Shown: positions 48,312-57,656 of the stretch, in pieces
Layout: each line of letters begins with the position of its first letter
Position numbering within the stretch: position 1 is the stretch's first letter
Assembly: GCA_963969595.1 (NCBI GenBank)
Contig: OZ018414.1
Span: 17,715,660 to 17,779,659 of the forward strand
DNA length: 64,000 nucleotides
DNA from: Neckera pumila
Lineage: Eukaryota; Streptophyta; Bryopsida; Hypnales; Neckeraceae
Direction of reading: 5' to 3'
Notes under the pieces: generated by a model
Databases searched by the model: none
Told to the model about the DNA's origin: nothing
Seen by the model: the letters and a program-made list of their open reading frames with translations, nothing else
Program-made: the position numbers and the translations under genes

Positions 48312-49973
48312 CTACTCTCCAATTCCCCCACCTAGCGTAGGACTCCTAGGCTCCTCGGGCAGTTGATTGAAGACATCCGCCAAGTTCCGGCTCCGTTCAC
48401 CGGCAGCTGGATCCGGAAGATCTGACTCGGGCGATGAATCTATCTGGATTGGCTGCCCCGTTCCAGGTCTTTTGAGACTCTTCCGTGACTCGGGAGTATG
48501 ATCCTTGCGCTCACCCGGATTTGATCCTCCTGCTGGAAACAAATCCGGCATCGAAATGTCAGAGAGGTGGATTTCCCGGGAAAACAAGGACCCTTTCAGC
48601 TTCTGACTGCTGACGTCCATCCGGTCGGCCGCCTCTCGTGCTGCCACTAAGGATGTTTCCACCCGATCGGTGAAGTCACTGAGGATTTGAACTATCTGGG
48701 AACCGGATACCTTCTTCTCCTCGTGCACCCCTTGGTCAAATAAGGCCGCCTTGACTGCGGCGGTTCCGGACTCTCCAAGAGTGTCCTTCATCGACTCAGC
48801 CACCTTCCGGGTTGCCTCCGCCATCTCCCGGACTGCTGCCTTGTCTTCCCTGAGGGTGACCATGTCCGCCCTCAGAGTATCGACTTCCTCCTGAAGTCAA
48901 CGGATCTCCGTTTCCTGTTTCCGATTCTCTTCCGGATCGGCCAGGAATTGCCCCACCTTACCCGGCAAATCGCTATAGGCCGGTGCGCCCACTAGTTCAG
49001 AGATAGTGGTCAAGGTCCTTCGCTTGACCTCCTAGTCCGCCCGGATTCCGACCAGGACAACCGTTAACTGGTTGAACGGGTCGTTCGGATCCTTGAGATC
49101 CGGCATCTCAACATCCGGTCCCTGTTCTGGTGTGGACCGGGGGTTTGACGGGGGTCTTCTCTTATGAGGAGGAGGCGTCTTCTGACGCTTCCTCTGTCGA
49201 GACGGCTCTTCCTCTTCCTCTTCTTCCATCTCGGGTTCGGATTCGGTCTGCTCCTCTAACTCGTCATCCGAACCCAACTCCCCATACTTCAGGATCGATT
49301 CCTGAACACCCCACGTCTTCTCCTCAGTAGGAGTGAGAAGTTGGTTCCGCTGGTACAAGTGGAAAAGGTAGGGACTCAAAGGAGTGGCCCTACTCTTTCC
49401 AATCCTCGTCACCAACTGGGACACCAGATCGGAAAAGATCCGGGCCTAGTTCACCTTCCGTTCCCCGCTCAGGGAACCGAAAATGGTGTTGTCGAGGGTC
49501 ATCGTCACCCTCGTCAGCTTCTCCGGGTGGACGATCGGAACCAGAAACTGAAGGAGGTTACGATGCCGGTCGTTCTTACAATCTGCGACCGCGTACCCGT
49601 CCTTGTTACTCGGTTCCCCATGAAACTTGTCATGGATGAACTCGTCCTTCCGCCTGGCCATACCGGAACCTCCCATCCGGAAGTTGTAAACTTCCCTCCA
49701 CCGTTTTTCTTCCCATTCGGTCGGGCGGCCACGGAGAGTGTTGTCGAACTCGTTCGACACCTTGCACTTTATCTCCCTCACCATCCGCTCCTCATGAAAC
49801 CCCCAGGGTTTATCCATCAGGACGAGGCACCCCATCGCGTTGAGATCCTCTACTAACTCAGTCCGGGCCGGTTCCTCCATAGGAATGACCGGAACTATCT
49901 TCCGGAGTTTAATATCGGAGGAGGAGTTGGGAGCGCCCGGTCTGGCCTTACGCAGCTGAGGCATGGACACCAA
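48312..49973 (-). pseudogene. Single ORF of the inserted element (gag-like or plant transposon protein), three stops
   Basis: One continuous frame of about 554 codons interrupted by TAG (49448-49446), TAG (49034-49032) and a TGA near 48896. The N-terminal half (KLRKIVPVIPMEEPARTE, WEEKRWREVYNF, IVHPEKLTRVTMTLDNTIFG, ATPLSPYLFHLYQRN) resembles the unnamed proteins carried by plant gag-only or transposon-like elements. The middle is acidic then basic (EPEMEEEEEEEPSRQRKRQK). The C-terminal part (TLREDKAAVREMAEATRKVA and onward) is a predicted coiled coil. No reverse transcriptase, integrase or zinc knuckle is seen. All three stops fit C-to-T changes (CAG or TGG-type and CGA codons). Confidence 0.55.
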
Positions 49974-50278
49974 ATAACCACTGGACCCTTACCGATTGCT
50001 ACCTCACACTCTCCTAGCCGTACGTCCCGTTCTTCACTTTCTCTCGTCCGATCTCAACCGGAAGGCACTCACAAAACCTGCAGCCCACACGTTCTTTACT
50101 CTTCTTACACTCTCAGACACACCCAGCCGGAAGCGCACATGCATCAATGGCTTTGGTGCGGACAGAGGCGAGAAAGCGCTCAAGGTCAGCTCCAGAGCTC
50201 AAGGGAAGTAAAGGAGTGAAAATGAGGACGACCAGCCCTTATATACTCTCAGGACCCCTGGCACGTCATCATGACCTT

Positions 50279-50340
50279 TTTCCGGTCCGGTCCATATGGA
50301 TCCGGTCTTTATGGATCCGGTCCATATCGATCCGGTCCAT
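50279..50340. repeat. Short GGATCCGGTC-type repeats inside the inserted element
   Basis: Four near-copies of a ~16-bp unit containing ATCCGGTC separated by TATATGG/TTTATGG-type spacers lie just upstream of the TATA motif of the element's frame, so they may be promoter elements. Confidence 0.6.
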
Positions 50341-50550
50341 CCCTAATCTGTTCTGAGGTGAAGTCCGGATAAAATTTCGCTCCTGAATACTAACATTCTG
50401 ATCGGAACAGATACAGTTTTCTCCTTACTGGATTATCGCTGCCTATCCGTAGTTTTCTTCTGTCCTTTTAACCGGATACGGATGCTAACTACCGGTTTCC
50501 GTTCCGTTATTCAGACAGTTAGAGAAAAACCACAAATTCTGGTTGCGACA

Positions 50551-51446
50551 GCATCAAATATAGCTTTGTCTTCCCCAAAGGCTAAAATATGACGACGAGC
50601 AGCACGGCAAGCTTGAATGCTTGAACCTGAAAATATACAAAACAAACAAAGAAAACGCTGCATAAGATATATGACCAAGTTCAAGCATGTAATCTAACAT
50701 TGTGGAAATAGTAAAATGGCAAGCACACAATACCTATAGATGCTGTGCAGTCCACCACAACGTCTCCTGGTTGAGTGAGCCCTTCCACAAGCATCTGCAT
50801 GAACTCCCGAGCCTTCTCTCGGGGACCACGCCATGGTTTTGGCCCATTCATGCTCACGTCTTCTTTATTGCAGAAGTTCTGCAAAATGTCATCTCGGCCC
50901 ACCGTGACACCCATCGCTTGATGGGATGCGACAAATTGGAAAGGAAATTCCAAATCGGTCTTAGGTCCACATTCCTTGACCACAAGAGCAATGGTGAAGT
51001 GCATAGTCTGCAATACAAATGAAGTTAACACTGTCACTATAGTGTAGGTGATAATTAAATGGAGACTTAAATGGGGGTAGAGTGCTTGTTACCGTCTTTG
51101 TTGGATTTGCCGGTTTTGTCAAATGGAGATGATTCATGCTAGTCCAAGTGACAAGGAGTCTAAATTTGTATTCGGTGCAACATCCAAGGAGGTGGCTTCT
51201 GTGCTATCGAGATTGGAAGGGATACATCACCAGTAAGGGCGCGCCGTCATGAAGGTACTCTTGAGCAAAGTCAAACACGGGTTGCAGGTACTCAGTAGGA
51301 TTGAAGTCATTCCACTTCGGAATTGGTTCTGGTGGAGCCGAAATCGAAGGCACATGGAGTCCTTCGGGAACATCTACAATGATGAGGTCCACGGCTGACT
51401 TCGCGATCATTTTCCCTTTGAAAGATCGGTCCTTATCACAGGCATG
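50551..51446 (-). CDS. Exons H-J(5'): methyltransferase-like domain, motif IV then motif I
   Basis: Exon H 51446-51093 encodes VDLIIVDVPEGLHVPS (51392-51345), the position of the catalytic (D/N/S)PP(Y/F/W) motif; here it reads DVPE, lacking the aromatic residue. An in-frame TAG at 51206-51204 follows VMYPFQSR; the frame continues into CCTEYKFRLLVTWTSMNHL. Exon I 51007-50734 encodes HFTIALVVKECGP and later GPKPWRGPREKAREFMQML, then QPGDVVVDCTASIG; exon J begins SSIQACRAARRHILAFGED. That is the motif X/motif I arrangement of beta-class N4/N6 amino-methyltransferases (compare GDxVLDPFxGSGT), but the first Gly is Ser. Catalysis is doubtful. Exon J is cut by an insertion at 50551. Confidence 0.6.
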
Positions 51447-51573
51447 CTGTATAAGACATGAAAATGAAATAAAATTTGATTAAAGAAATTATACAGTTAT
51501 TGACTGAGAACATGTGTAATGTCATAAACCAGTAATTCATATATATGGAGGCCAGATCAATAGAATTTCTTAC

Positions 51574-52231
51574 CATTTCCAAGAAGGCCTCCACATCAGC
51601 CATGGCTGTAGAATTATTGGGCAAATTACCCAAGGACAAGTTGAGGATGCATTCATCAATGTCAGCCACGGGTGCCAAGTTCATCAATGTAGGTGTAAGC
51701 CCATGTACTAAGCGCTCCTGAGGGAGGGAGAAACCCGAAGATGTGTCCTTCATGTCCGCTGCACTTATCTAAGGTTCATGAATAGGTATCTCAGCCTTCC
51801 TCTTTGTGCCCTTCTTCTTGGCCTTTTCCTCCTCCTTCTCAGTTTTAGATGCCATCCGCTTTTTCTTGGTTTCTTCCGTTTTCTTCTTCGCATCCTCCCA
51901 TCTCCCCTCCTTTTTCTTGTCGGCTGCCCCCCTTCGCACAACAGCCTTAGCTCTAGCCTCTGGATCTAGTCCAGTGAACTCGTCAAACTCTGGCTCTTCG
52001 GGTGCGGCGGATTGAAGTGTGTTGAAGAGAGTCTCCTCCTCTGGTGGCGTGGTTCCAAAAACACACTCGAGGTACCACGGGCATGCCTGCAAATGCGATG
52101 TGGTCCAATTCTTAATCTGTGAGTCAGAGAACATGCAATCTGGGGAGGTCCTATCTAACCAGGTAGTCAGAAATGGGGGTAGGTCCGTCTTCTGGATGGC
52201 TTTCTTTGCGTACAACTCACACTTGAAATAC
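51574..52231 (-). CDS. Exon G: linker with Lys-rich segment and an in-frame TAG
   Basis: Starts after TTATTGCAG with the base that completes the Arg codon of exon F, then YFKCELYAKKAIQKTD. The middle (about 51830-51960) encodes a strongly basic, Lys/Glu-rich stretch (KKKTEETKKKRMASKTEKE and KKKGTKRKAE) that could serve as nuclear localisation signal and coiled linker. TAG at 51771-51769 interrupts the frame, which continues in phase with ISAADMKDTSSGF to FLEM before GTAAGA. The continuity on both sides argues for a nonsense mutation rather than a gene end. Confidence 0.55.
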
Positions 52232-52394
52232 CTGCAATAAAAGCAAGTTCAAGAGTGTTGTATCCAATCAGATTATAGGGGAAAAAATGAAATGTAGAAG
52301 CTCCACCAAGACCTGGGAATTTAACTAGCAGTCAAGACAAACTAGAAATGAACAAAATGGAGATGAAAGCGTCTCTCAAATCCCTAGAAATTGT

Positions 52395-52410
52395 CTTCTG
52401 GGCCCGAGAG
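52395..52410. repeat. Isolated relative of the 16-bp palindrome, in the intron
   Basis: CTTCTGGGCCCGAGAG followed by GACCT, preceded by AAATTGT; this corresponds to the AATTGGTCTCTCGGGCCCGAGAGGACTC context of the array at 60.1-64.0 kb. Confidence 0.6.
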
Positions 52411-52679
52411 GACCTGCATTAGGTGGCTAACGATCTGAAATTGGAAAGAGGTCCTAAGATTCATGCCAAGAAATTGGGAGACAATGGACAGAGAACTAGC
52501 TAATCATGATCCCGGTTATCAAACACAAAGGGGAATGGGTATTCTCTTGAGGATCAAAAATTTATTCATAAAGGCCTAAGTTGTCAATATCGAACGTCCG
52601 GGACCAATTCACGTCCAAAATCCGGACGTCCGAACGCGGTGGGTAAAACCGTCTTTAAAAAAAATTACCTTAGGTAATT

Positions 52680-53045
52680 TGGACGCCGCGGTCGGTCTGA
52701 CGACCGCGTTGGTTGACTGACGGCGGTTAGTCTGACAACCGCGTCGGACGGCAGTTAGTTTGACGACCTTGTCGGACGACTGTCGGTTTGACGACCTCGT
52801 CGGACGGCTGTCGGTCTGACGACCGCGTCAGACGGCTGACGGCGGTTAGTATGACGACCCCGGCGACCGCTCCAATGTGACCGACCGCCCGAACCGGAAA
52901 ACCCAACTGAAAAAGCCATCCAAACCTGACACGGTAGTTTTAGGGTACGCCGACCGCTTCGGACGCCTGCCGGGGCCGACCGCCTCAGACAACCGCATAC
53001 ACCGACCGGCTCGGACGGCCGACCGGGCCGACCGCCTGAGTTGAA
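52680..53045. repeat. Left GC-rich array (GGTCTGACGACCGCGTCGGACGG units)
   Basis: Units of about 24-33 bp built on GTCTGACGACC, GCGTCGGACG and GGCGGTTAG are repeated at least five times at 52690-52860, then give way to scattered CCGACCG motifs up to 53045. Strong contrast with the surrounding A/T-rich DNA. Frames called here are repeat translations. Confidence 0.7.
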
Positions 53046-53216
53046 TAGAGAACAAGACCGATCGTGGGATTCTACAGTTCGCAATAAATCTTGATTCGTT
53101 TTTATATTGGATGCTTCCTTTAAGAAGCATCCAATGTAGAATTCATGTAGAACTTATGTGTAAGTGTGATTCATTTTCTTTTTTCACGCTTTAATCCTCT
53201 TCCCTAAATAGTATTT

Positions 53217-53240
53217 CCTAAACCCTAAACCCTAAATCCT
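53217..53240. repeat. Interstitial telomere-type repeat
   Basis: CCTAAACCCTAAACCCTAAA followed by degenerate AAATCCT units. This is the plant telomere repeat (TTTAGGG complement), at most two and a half perfect units. Confidence 0.8.
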
Positions 53241-53333
53241 ACACTTTAAATCCTAATTTCAATGCACTGCAATGTGAAACAATTAAATGTTTCTTTAGTT
53301 TTTATTTCAGATCCAATGGAAGGACCAATTGTA

Positions 53334-54265
53334 TTAACCCCTAGAGGACCAAGGTGATATTCCTATCAAAAAACACTAAAAAATGTCATCGTTATTGCAA
53401 AGAGTAAAGAATCATGAGAACTTTTTTTTTTTGCATATCTAACTATAAGATCTTTTCTTTAACTAGTATATGAATACGTGAAAGAAATTTCAAAAAATTT
53501 GACTATGTAGATTATAAGATATATGCATTTAGAGTGAAGAATATAAGTTTTTTGGCACCTTGCTTAACTATATTTTTTTGCTTTGAATCTTTTTAGTTCA
53601 AATTTCTAACACTAATGATTTGGATTTTGTCTTTCTTTACATTAAGTACTTGAGTTCAGAATGTACCAAAAAAAGTTAGGAAAAAAACCACTTCATTTTC
53701 ACTCATTACAAAATTGTTAAGTAGAGGTGAATTTAAGATGGAAGAAAAAACGAAATTGTTAAAAACTTTTAGATGGAATTGGATCACAATAATCTCAACA
53801 GTGAGATTGTTGTAGCAAGGAAATCTAAGATTGTCTAACAAATTCCTTGGGAAAATTCTGAAAATAACATCCAAAAGTGAAACATCAATTTTTTTTTGAC
53901 CACAGATTCTTCTCTAAACCCAAAAACTAAGATTGTGAAGAACTTTCTCATTATTAGTCCAAATTGAATGAAACAAAGCTTCACATGTAGACAAAAATGT
54001 AGTCTTTGAGAAACAAATTTGAGGATAAAATTAGTTTCACTTTCTCTTAATATTTTTGGTGCGGTCTGCCAAAACTTGTTTTTGCATATTGTGTCATAAC
54101 TCTAACTTCCGGGCATCAATTAAACTAAAAATTAAATATCCTCAAATTTCTCGCAAAATCACACAAATTCCACAAATCACAAAAATTTCACTTCATATTG
54201 AGACCATAGGTATTTGCTTGACTTAGTCTGTCCCCCAAGGGGACAAGCGGCCTTCTAGGGATTGA
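53334..54265. mobile_element. TTAA-flanked TIR element, copy 5 (924 bp), nested
   Basis: TTAA (53334-53337) then CCCCTAGAGGACCAAGG; the right end is GGCCTTCTAGGGA then TTGA (54262-54265). The interior matches copy 1 (AACTATAAGATCTT, CTAGTATATGAATACGTG). It lies within the 4.87-kb intronic element, so it was inserted later or was carried along. Confidence 0.65.
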
Positions 54266-54289
54266 AAGGAAAATGAACACTCTACTTCG

Positions 54290-56590
54290 AACGTTATTTG
54301 AACTACCAAAACTCAATTGCATTCAAATTTCCTTTATATAAGAGTGTTTGAGGTGTCCTACATATCTATCTGAAGTACAACTCAAGCACACTTTACTTTT
54401 CTCATTCCACTTCAATCATGATTCAAACTATAAATTATATTCAATTTGTTTGGAAATTTCACAAGTGCACTTGAGGTGTGCTTGATGTGGTCTTTACATA
54501 TAGGATGAAACGTTTATCTCACAAGTAAAGCGCACCATTGCTTTTCTCATTTAATTGGAATCAAAATTTTCCCCCAAATTGTATAGGAAAAATATATTTT
54601 ACAAGTGATGAGCAAACAACTTTGCTTAATAAACCTCAAGCTCACATAAAACACACATTGGAAAACCACATCTAATAAAATCAAGTCACGAGTTTTTTGT
54701 TTTCAAATAAAATAGAAATACTAAAGACATGTAGATAGACTTGAAGCACACCTCAATCACAACGTTTTTAATTTTAATGCATTTTAAACTAAGAGAGAAT
54801 TTTTCATATGAACTTAAAGTTCACATGTAGGGTACCTTACTTTCCACCCCTTCAATCATAAATTGAAATAAATATAATTCTTGTTCTTTATAAATTCAAG
54901 TACAACAGAAATTTTAAGAATGTGCTTGAAGGTTGCTTGTTTAGTTGAAGTAAACCTTAAGCAGTTAAGCATGGTAGGAGCACACTTCAAGCACTTTATT
55001 ACTTAAGTTTAATTTCTAAACCAAAAAAAATTTCAAATTAAAATTTTTTTAATACAAAGAAATCTCAGTAGTAGGAATGTGTTTGAGGTGAACTTATGGT
55101 AGACCTCAAACGCATTTGAAGCCATTTCATTTATACTTTAAATTTTGAAAAATATTTTTTTTTCAGGAGTTTCTTCTTTCAAAACCAGTGAGAATAGTAG
55201 AAACTTACGGTAGGTATATTTCAAGTACAGGTCATGCACATGTGAAGCATACTTCAAACATTTTTTAATAAAATTTAAAATCTTGAGAAGAGGATTCTAT
55301 TATCTTCAGATTTATTTAATTTGAAATGAATGAAAATAGTGAAAATGTATACTAGATGTGCTTGAGGTGTACCTGAAGCATATTTCAAGCATTTGATGAT
55401 TTGATATTGAATTATTCAATATCAGATTTAAATTTAAAATCATTTTTAGGATCCAAAGTATTTTGAATAGTAAAAATGTGCTTCAACCTTCAGGTGAGCT
55501 TGAAGTAGACCTGAAGCACACCTTCAGCTTTTTTATTTATTTTTGAAATTTGATCTTCTGGTCTAGCTTTCTTTCAAAGCAATGAAAATAAAAGAGACAT
55601 ACTTTACGTATGCTTGAGGTCTTCGCAAAGCGTACTTGAAGCAACTTGTGATTTTCTTTGGTATGTATTGTAAAAGATTTCAATTTGAAGTTGTCTTTAT
55701 AATCCAACATAATTTAAACGGTACAAATGTGCTTGAGCGCTTCAGGCATGTTTGACGTCTATCTGAAGCAGACCTCAAAAACTTTTTTTTTTTTCCCTTT
55801 TAGATTTGAATTTTTTTTCGGCTTCTTTATAAAGCAATGAAACAAGATAAAGTATACTGCCCAATCGACCTTAGGTCTACACTCTACAGTCTACTTGAAG
55901 CACGCTTCAACCTTTTCATGATTTAGATTCGCATTTTTATCAGAAGAATTCAATTTTTTAAATAAAAATAAAAATTATTCAAGGTATCTTGACAAGATGG
56001 TATTTGCTTGAGATATGCTTGAGCTAGACCTCAAGCACACATCAATCACTTTTACTTACGCTTTAAATTTTGGAAATAAGCATTTCATTTTAAAATTTTT
56101 CATCATTTCAAAGCAATGCAAAAACAAGAGATGTTTTGTAGATGTGTGTGAGGTCTACTGTAAGCACACTTCAAGGACCTTATGATTTCATTTCGTATAT
56201 GTAGTAGAAGATTTCAATTTTGAATTGCTTTTATTATCCAACCATAAGATAATAGTGGAAATGTACTTCAAGTGTGCTTCAAGGTTACTCCATGCAGAAC
56301 TCAAGTGTTGTTAATCCAAGTTAAATTTTTCATAGCTTCTTATTCCAAGGTAATTTCAGCAGAGGAAGTGCGCTTCAGGTGTGCTTTATGTGTTCTTGAC
56401 ATGAACCTCAAGCATATCTCAAGCACACCAAAGCATTTCTAGTCCAATTTGAAATTTTTGAAGAACGTTTTTAATTTTTAGGTGATTGTTTTTTAAAGGC
56501 AATTATATTAGTGGAAGTGTGCTTTAGGTGCGCTTGATGTTTACCTCAAGCACATGTGAAGCACAAAGTCATTTGAGACTGAATTTGGAA
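54290..56590. repeat. ~130-bp satellite with CTTGAGGT / ACCTCAAGC signature
   Basis: A GTGCTTGAGGTGTGCTTGA-like block followed by a complementary ACCTGAAGCACACCTCAAGC-like block recurs at roughly 125-135-bp intervals (for example near 55080, 55212, 55345, 55476, 55595, 55728, 55850, 56000, 56130, 56260, 56370 and 56510), separated by A/T-rich filler. About 17 strongly diverged units. Each can form a short hairpin. Confidence 0.65.
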
Positions 56591-56689
56591 CTTAAAAAAC
56601 TTGTTTGAACTTTGAACTTTGAGTTCCTTTTTGTCCCCTAAGATTTCATTAGTACAACTGTGGTGCATTTTTGCTGGAGGTTTATTCTC

Positions 56690-57320
56690 CGGACGGATTT
56701 CCCAACCGACCGACCGATTCCCCGATGGCCGTCCACACCGCTCGGACGACCGCTCGAGAAGCCGACCGAAAAAGCCGACGGACCAAGAACCCGACCGAAA
56801 GCCTGACCGAAAACCGGACCGACCGAAAACCTGACCAAAAATCGGACCGACCGAAATCCAGCCTCAAAACACGACCGAAAACGTGACCGAAAACCTAATC
56901 GACCAAAAACCAGACCAAAAGCCCGACCGAAAACCTGACCGACCGAAAGCCTAACCGAACGATCCAAAACCAGACTGAAAACTCGACCGAAAACCCGACC
57001 GAAAACCTGACCAAAAAACTGACCGCCCGAAAACCCGACCGAAAATCAGACCGACTGAAAACCAGACCAAAACTGAAAACCGGACCAACCGAAAACCTGA
57101 CCGAAAACTTGACCAACCGAAGACCCGACCGGAAACTTGACCGACCGAAAACTTGACCAACCGAAGACCCGACCGGAAACTTGACCGACCAAAAACTTGA
57201 CCGACCGAAGACCCGACCGAAAACCAGTTGCCGCGGCCGCAGTCCGGTTGGGTTTTCGGTTGGGTTTTCGATCGTTCGGTTGTGTTTTTGGGTCGGTCGG
57301 ATTTTCGGTCGGGTTTTCGG
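56690..57320. repeat. Right GC-rich array (CCGACCGAAAACC units)
   Basis: A 10-22-bp unit, consensus (ACCGACCGAAAACCTG)n with AAA/TTG variants, runs almost unbroken from 56810 to 57220, then flips to its complement (GGTTGGGTTTTCGGTCGGG) at 57240-57320. The Arg/Ser/Phe- and Pro/Lys-rich frames here are artefacts of the repeat. Confidence 0.8.
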
Positions 57321-57656
57321 TCGCGGAATTTACCATGTAGGTAAAAAACGTAAAAAGTGAATGTCACAAGACATTATAGGGGCAGCGTCCCCGGACTCTA
57401 GACGTTCGTCCGGATGTTCGGACGTCCTGACAACTCAGATAAAGGCCTATGTACCACTTCATGCAACCATGACAAGTTCCAAAAATAGCAAATTAAATCA
57501 ACAGATGACCAATACAAACAACAGAAAATGAAATGAAGTTCAGAACCACTAAAGAATATGTACAATGCAAAGCATGGAAAAAGTCCTATGGTAAACAAAC
57601 ACTAGGACTATCAACTACTGTTGATTGCAAAGAAATTCACGCACATTCCACAATAC

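Larger units (their letters stand above)
47158..50555 (-). mobile_element. 3388-bp element inserted in exon J, 5-bp target duplication
   Basis: The element 47163-50550 has tips TGTCGCA and TGCGACA (inverted 7 bp), flanked by GCATT (47158-47162) and GCATC (50551-50555), a 5-bp target duplication with one change. TG...CA tips with a 5-bp duplication suggest a retrotransposon-type integration, but I found no long terminal repeats, so it may be a gag-only or otherwise derived element. Composition is much richer in G/C than the host, with many ATCCGGT motifs. It carries one long minus-strand frame (48312-49973) and a minus-strand TATATAAG near 50240. Confidence 0.75.
52566..57452. mobile_element. 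~4.87-kb element in the intron with GACCG-rich ends
   Basis: The left tip near 52574 reads CTAAGTTGTCA and the right tip, in complement, CTGAGTTGTCA; both continue into GACGTCCG/GAACGTCCG sequences. They are flanked by ATAAAGGC on both sides (about 52566-52573 and 57445-57452), an 8-bp (possibly up to 11-bp) target duplication as in hAT- or Mutator-type transposons. Both subterminal regions are GC-rich arrays of GACCG motifs in opposite orientation (52680-53045 and 56690-57320). The interior holds a telomere-type run, a nested TTAA element and a ~130-bp satellite. No transposase frame is seen. Confidence 0.55.
52232..57656 (-). other. 5425-bp intron between exons F and G
   Basis: GTATTG donor and TTATTGCAG acceptor; the phase (2) matches on both sides. 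About 550 bp remain if the 4.87-kb element at 52574-57444 is removed, in line with the other, short introns of the gene. A lone CTGGGCCCGAGAG palindrome relative lies at 52395-52410. Confidence 0.6.

Noticed and set aside
49341..49856. 171-codon plus-strand frame in the inserted element
   Set aside because: Antisense shadow of the 48312-49973 minus-strand frame, which is longer and more protein-like.
47163..50550. Complete LTR retrotransposon
   Set aside because: The 7-bp tips and 5-bp duplication fit, but I could not find the left-end sequence repeated at the right end, nor any pol-type domain.
51769..52215. Separate short gene ending at the TAG at 51769
   Set aside because: The frame continues in the same phase to a good splice donor, and downstream exons complete a domain; a nonsense change is the simpler reading.
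53217..53240. Chromosome end
   Set aside because: Only about two and a half telomere units inside a transposon, with genes on both sides.
56619..57367. Several overlapping 60-140-codon frames on both strands
   Set aside because: They are translations of the short CCGACCGAAAACC array; open frames on both strands follow from the repeat unit, not coding.
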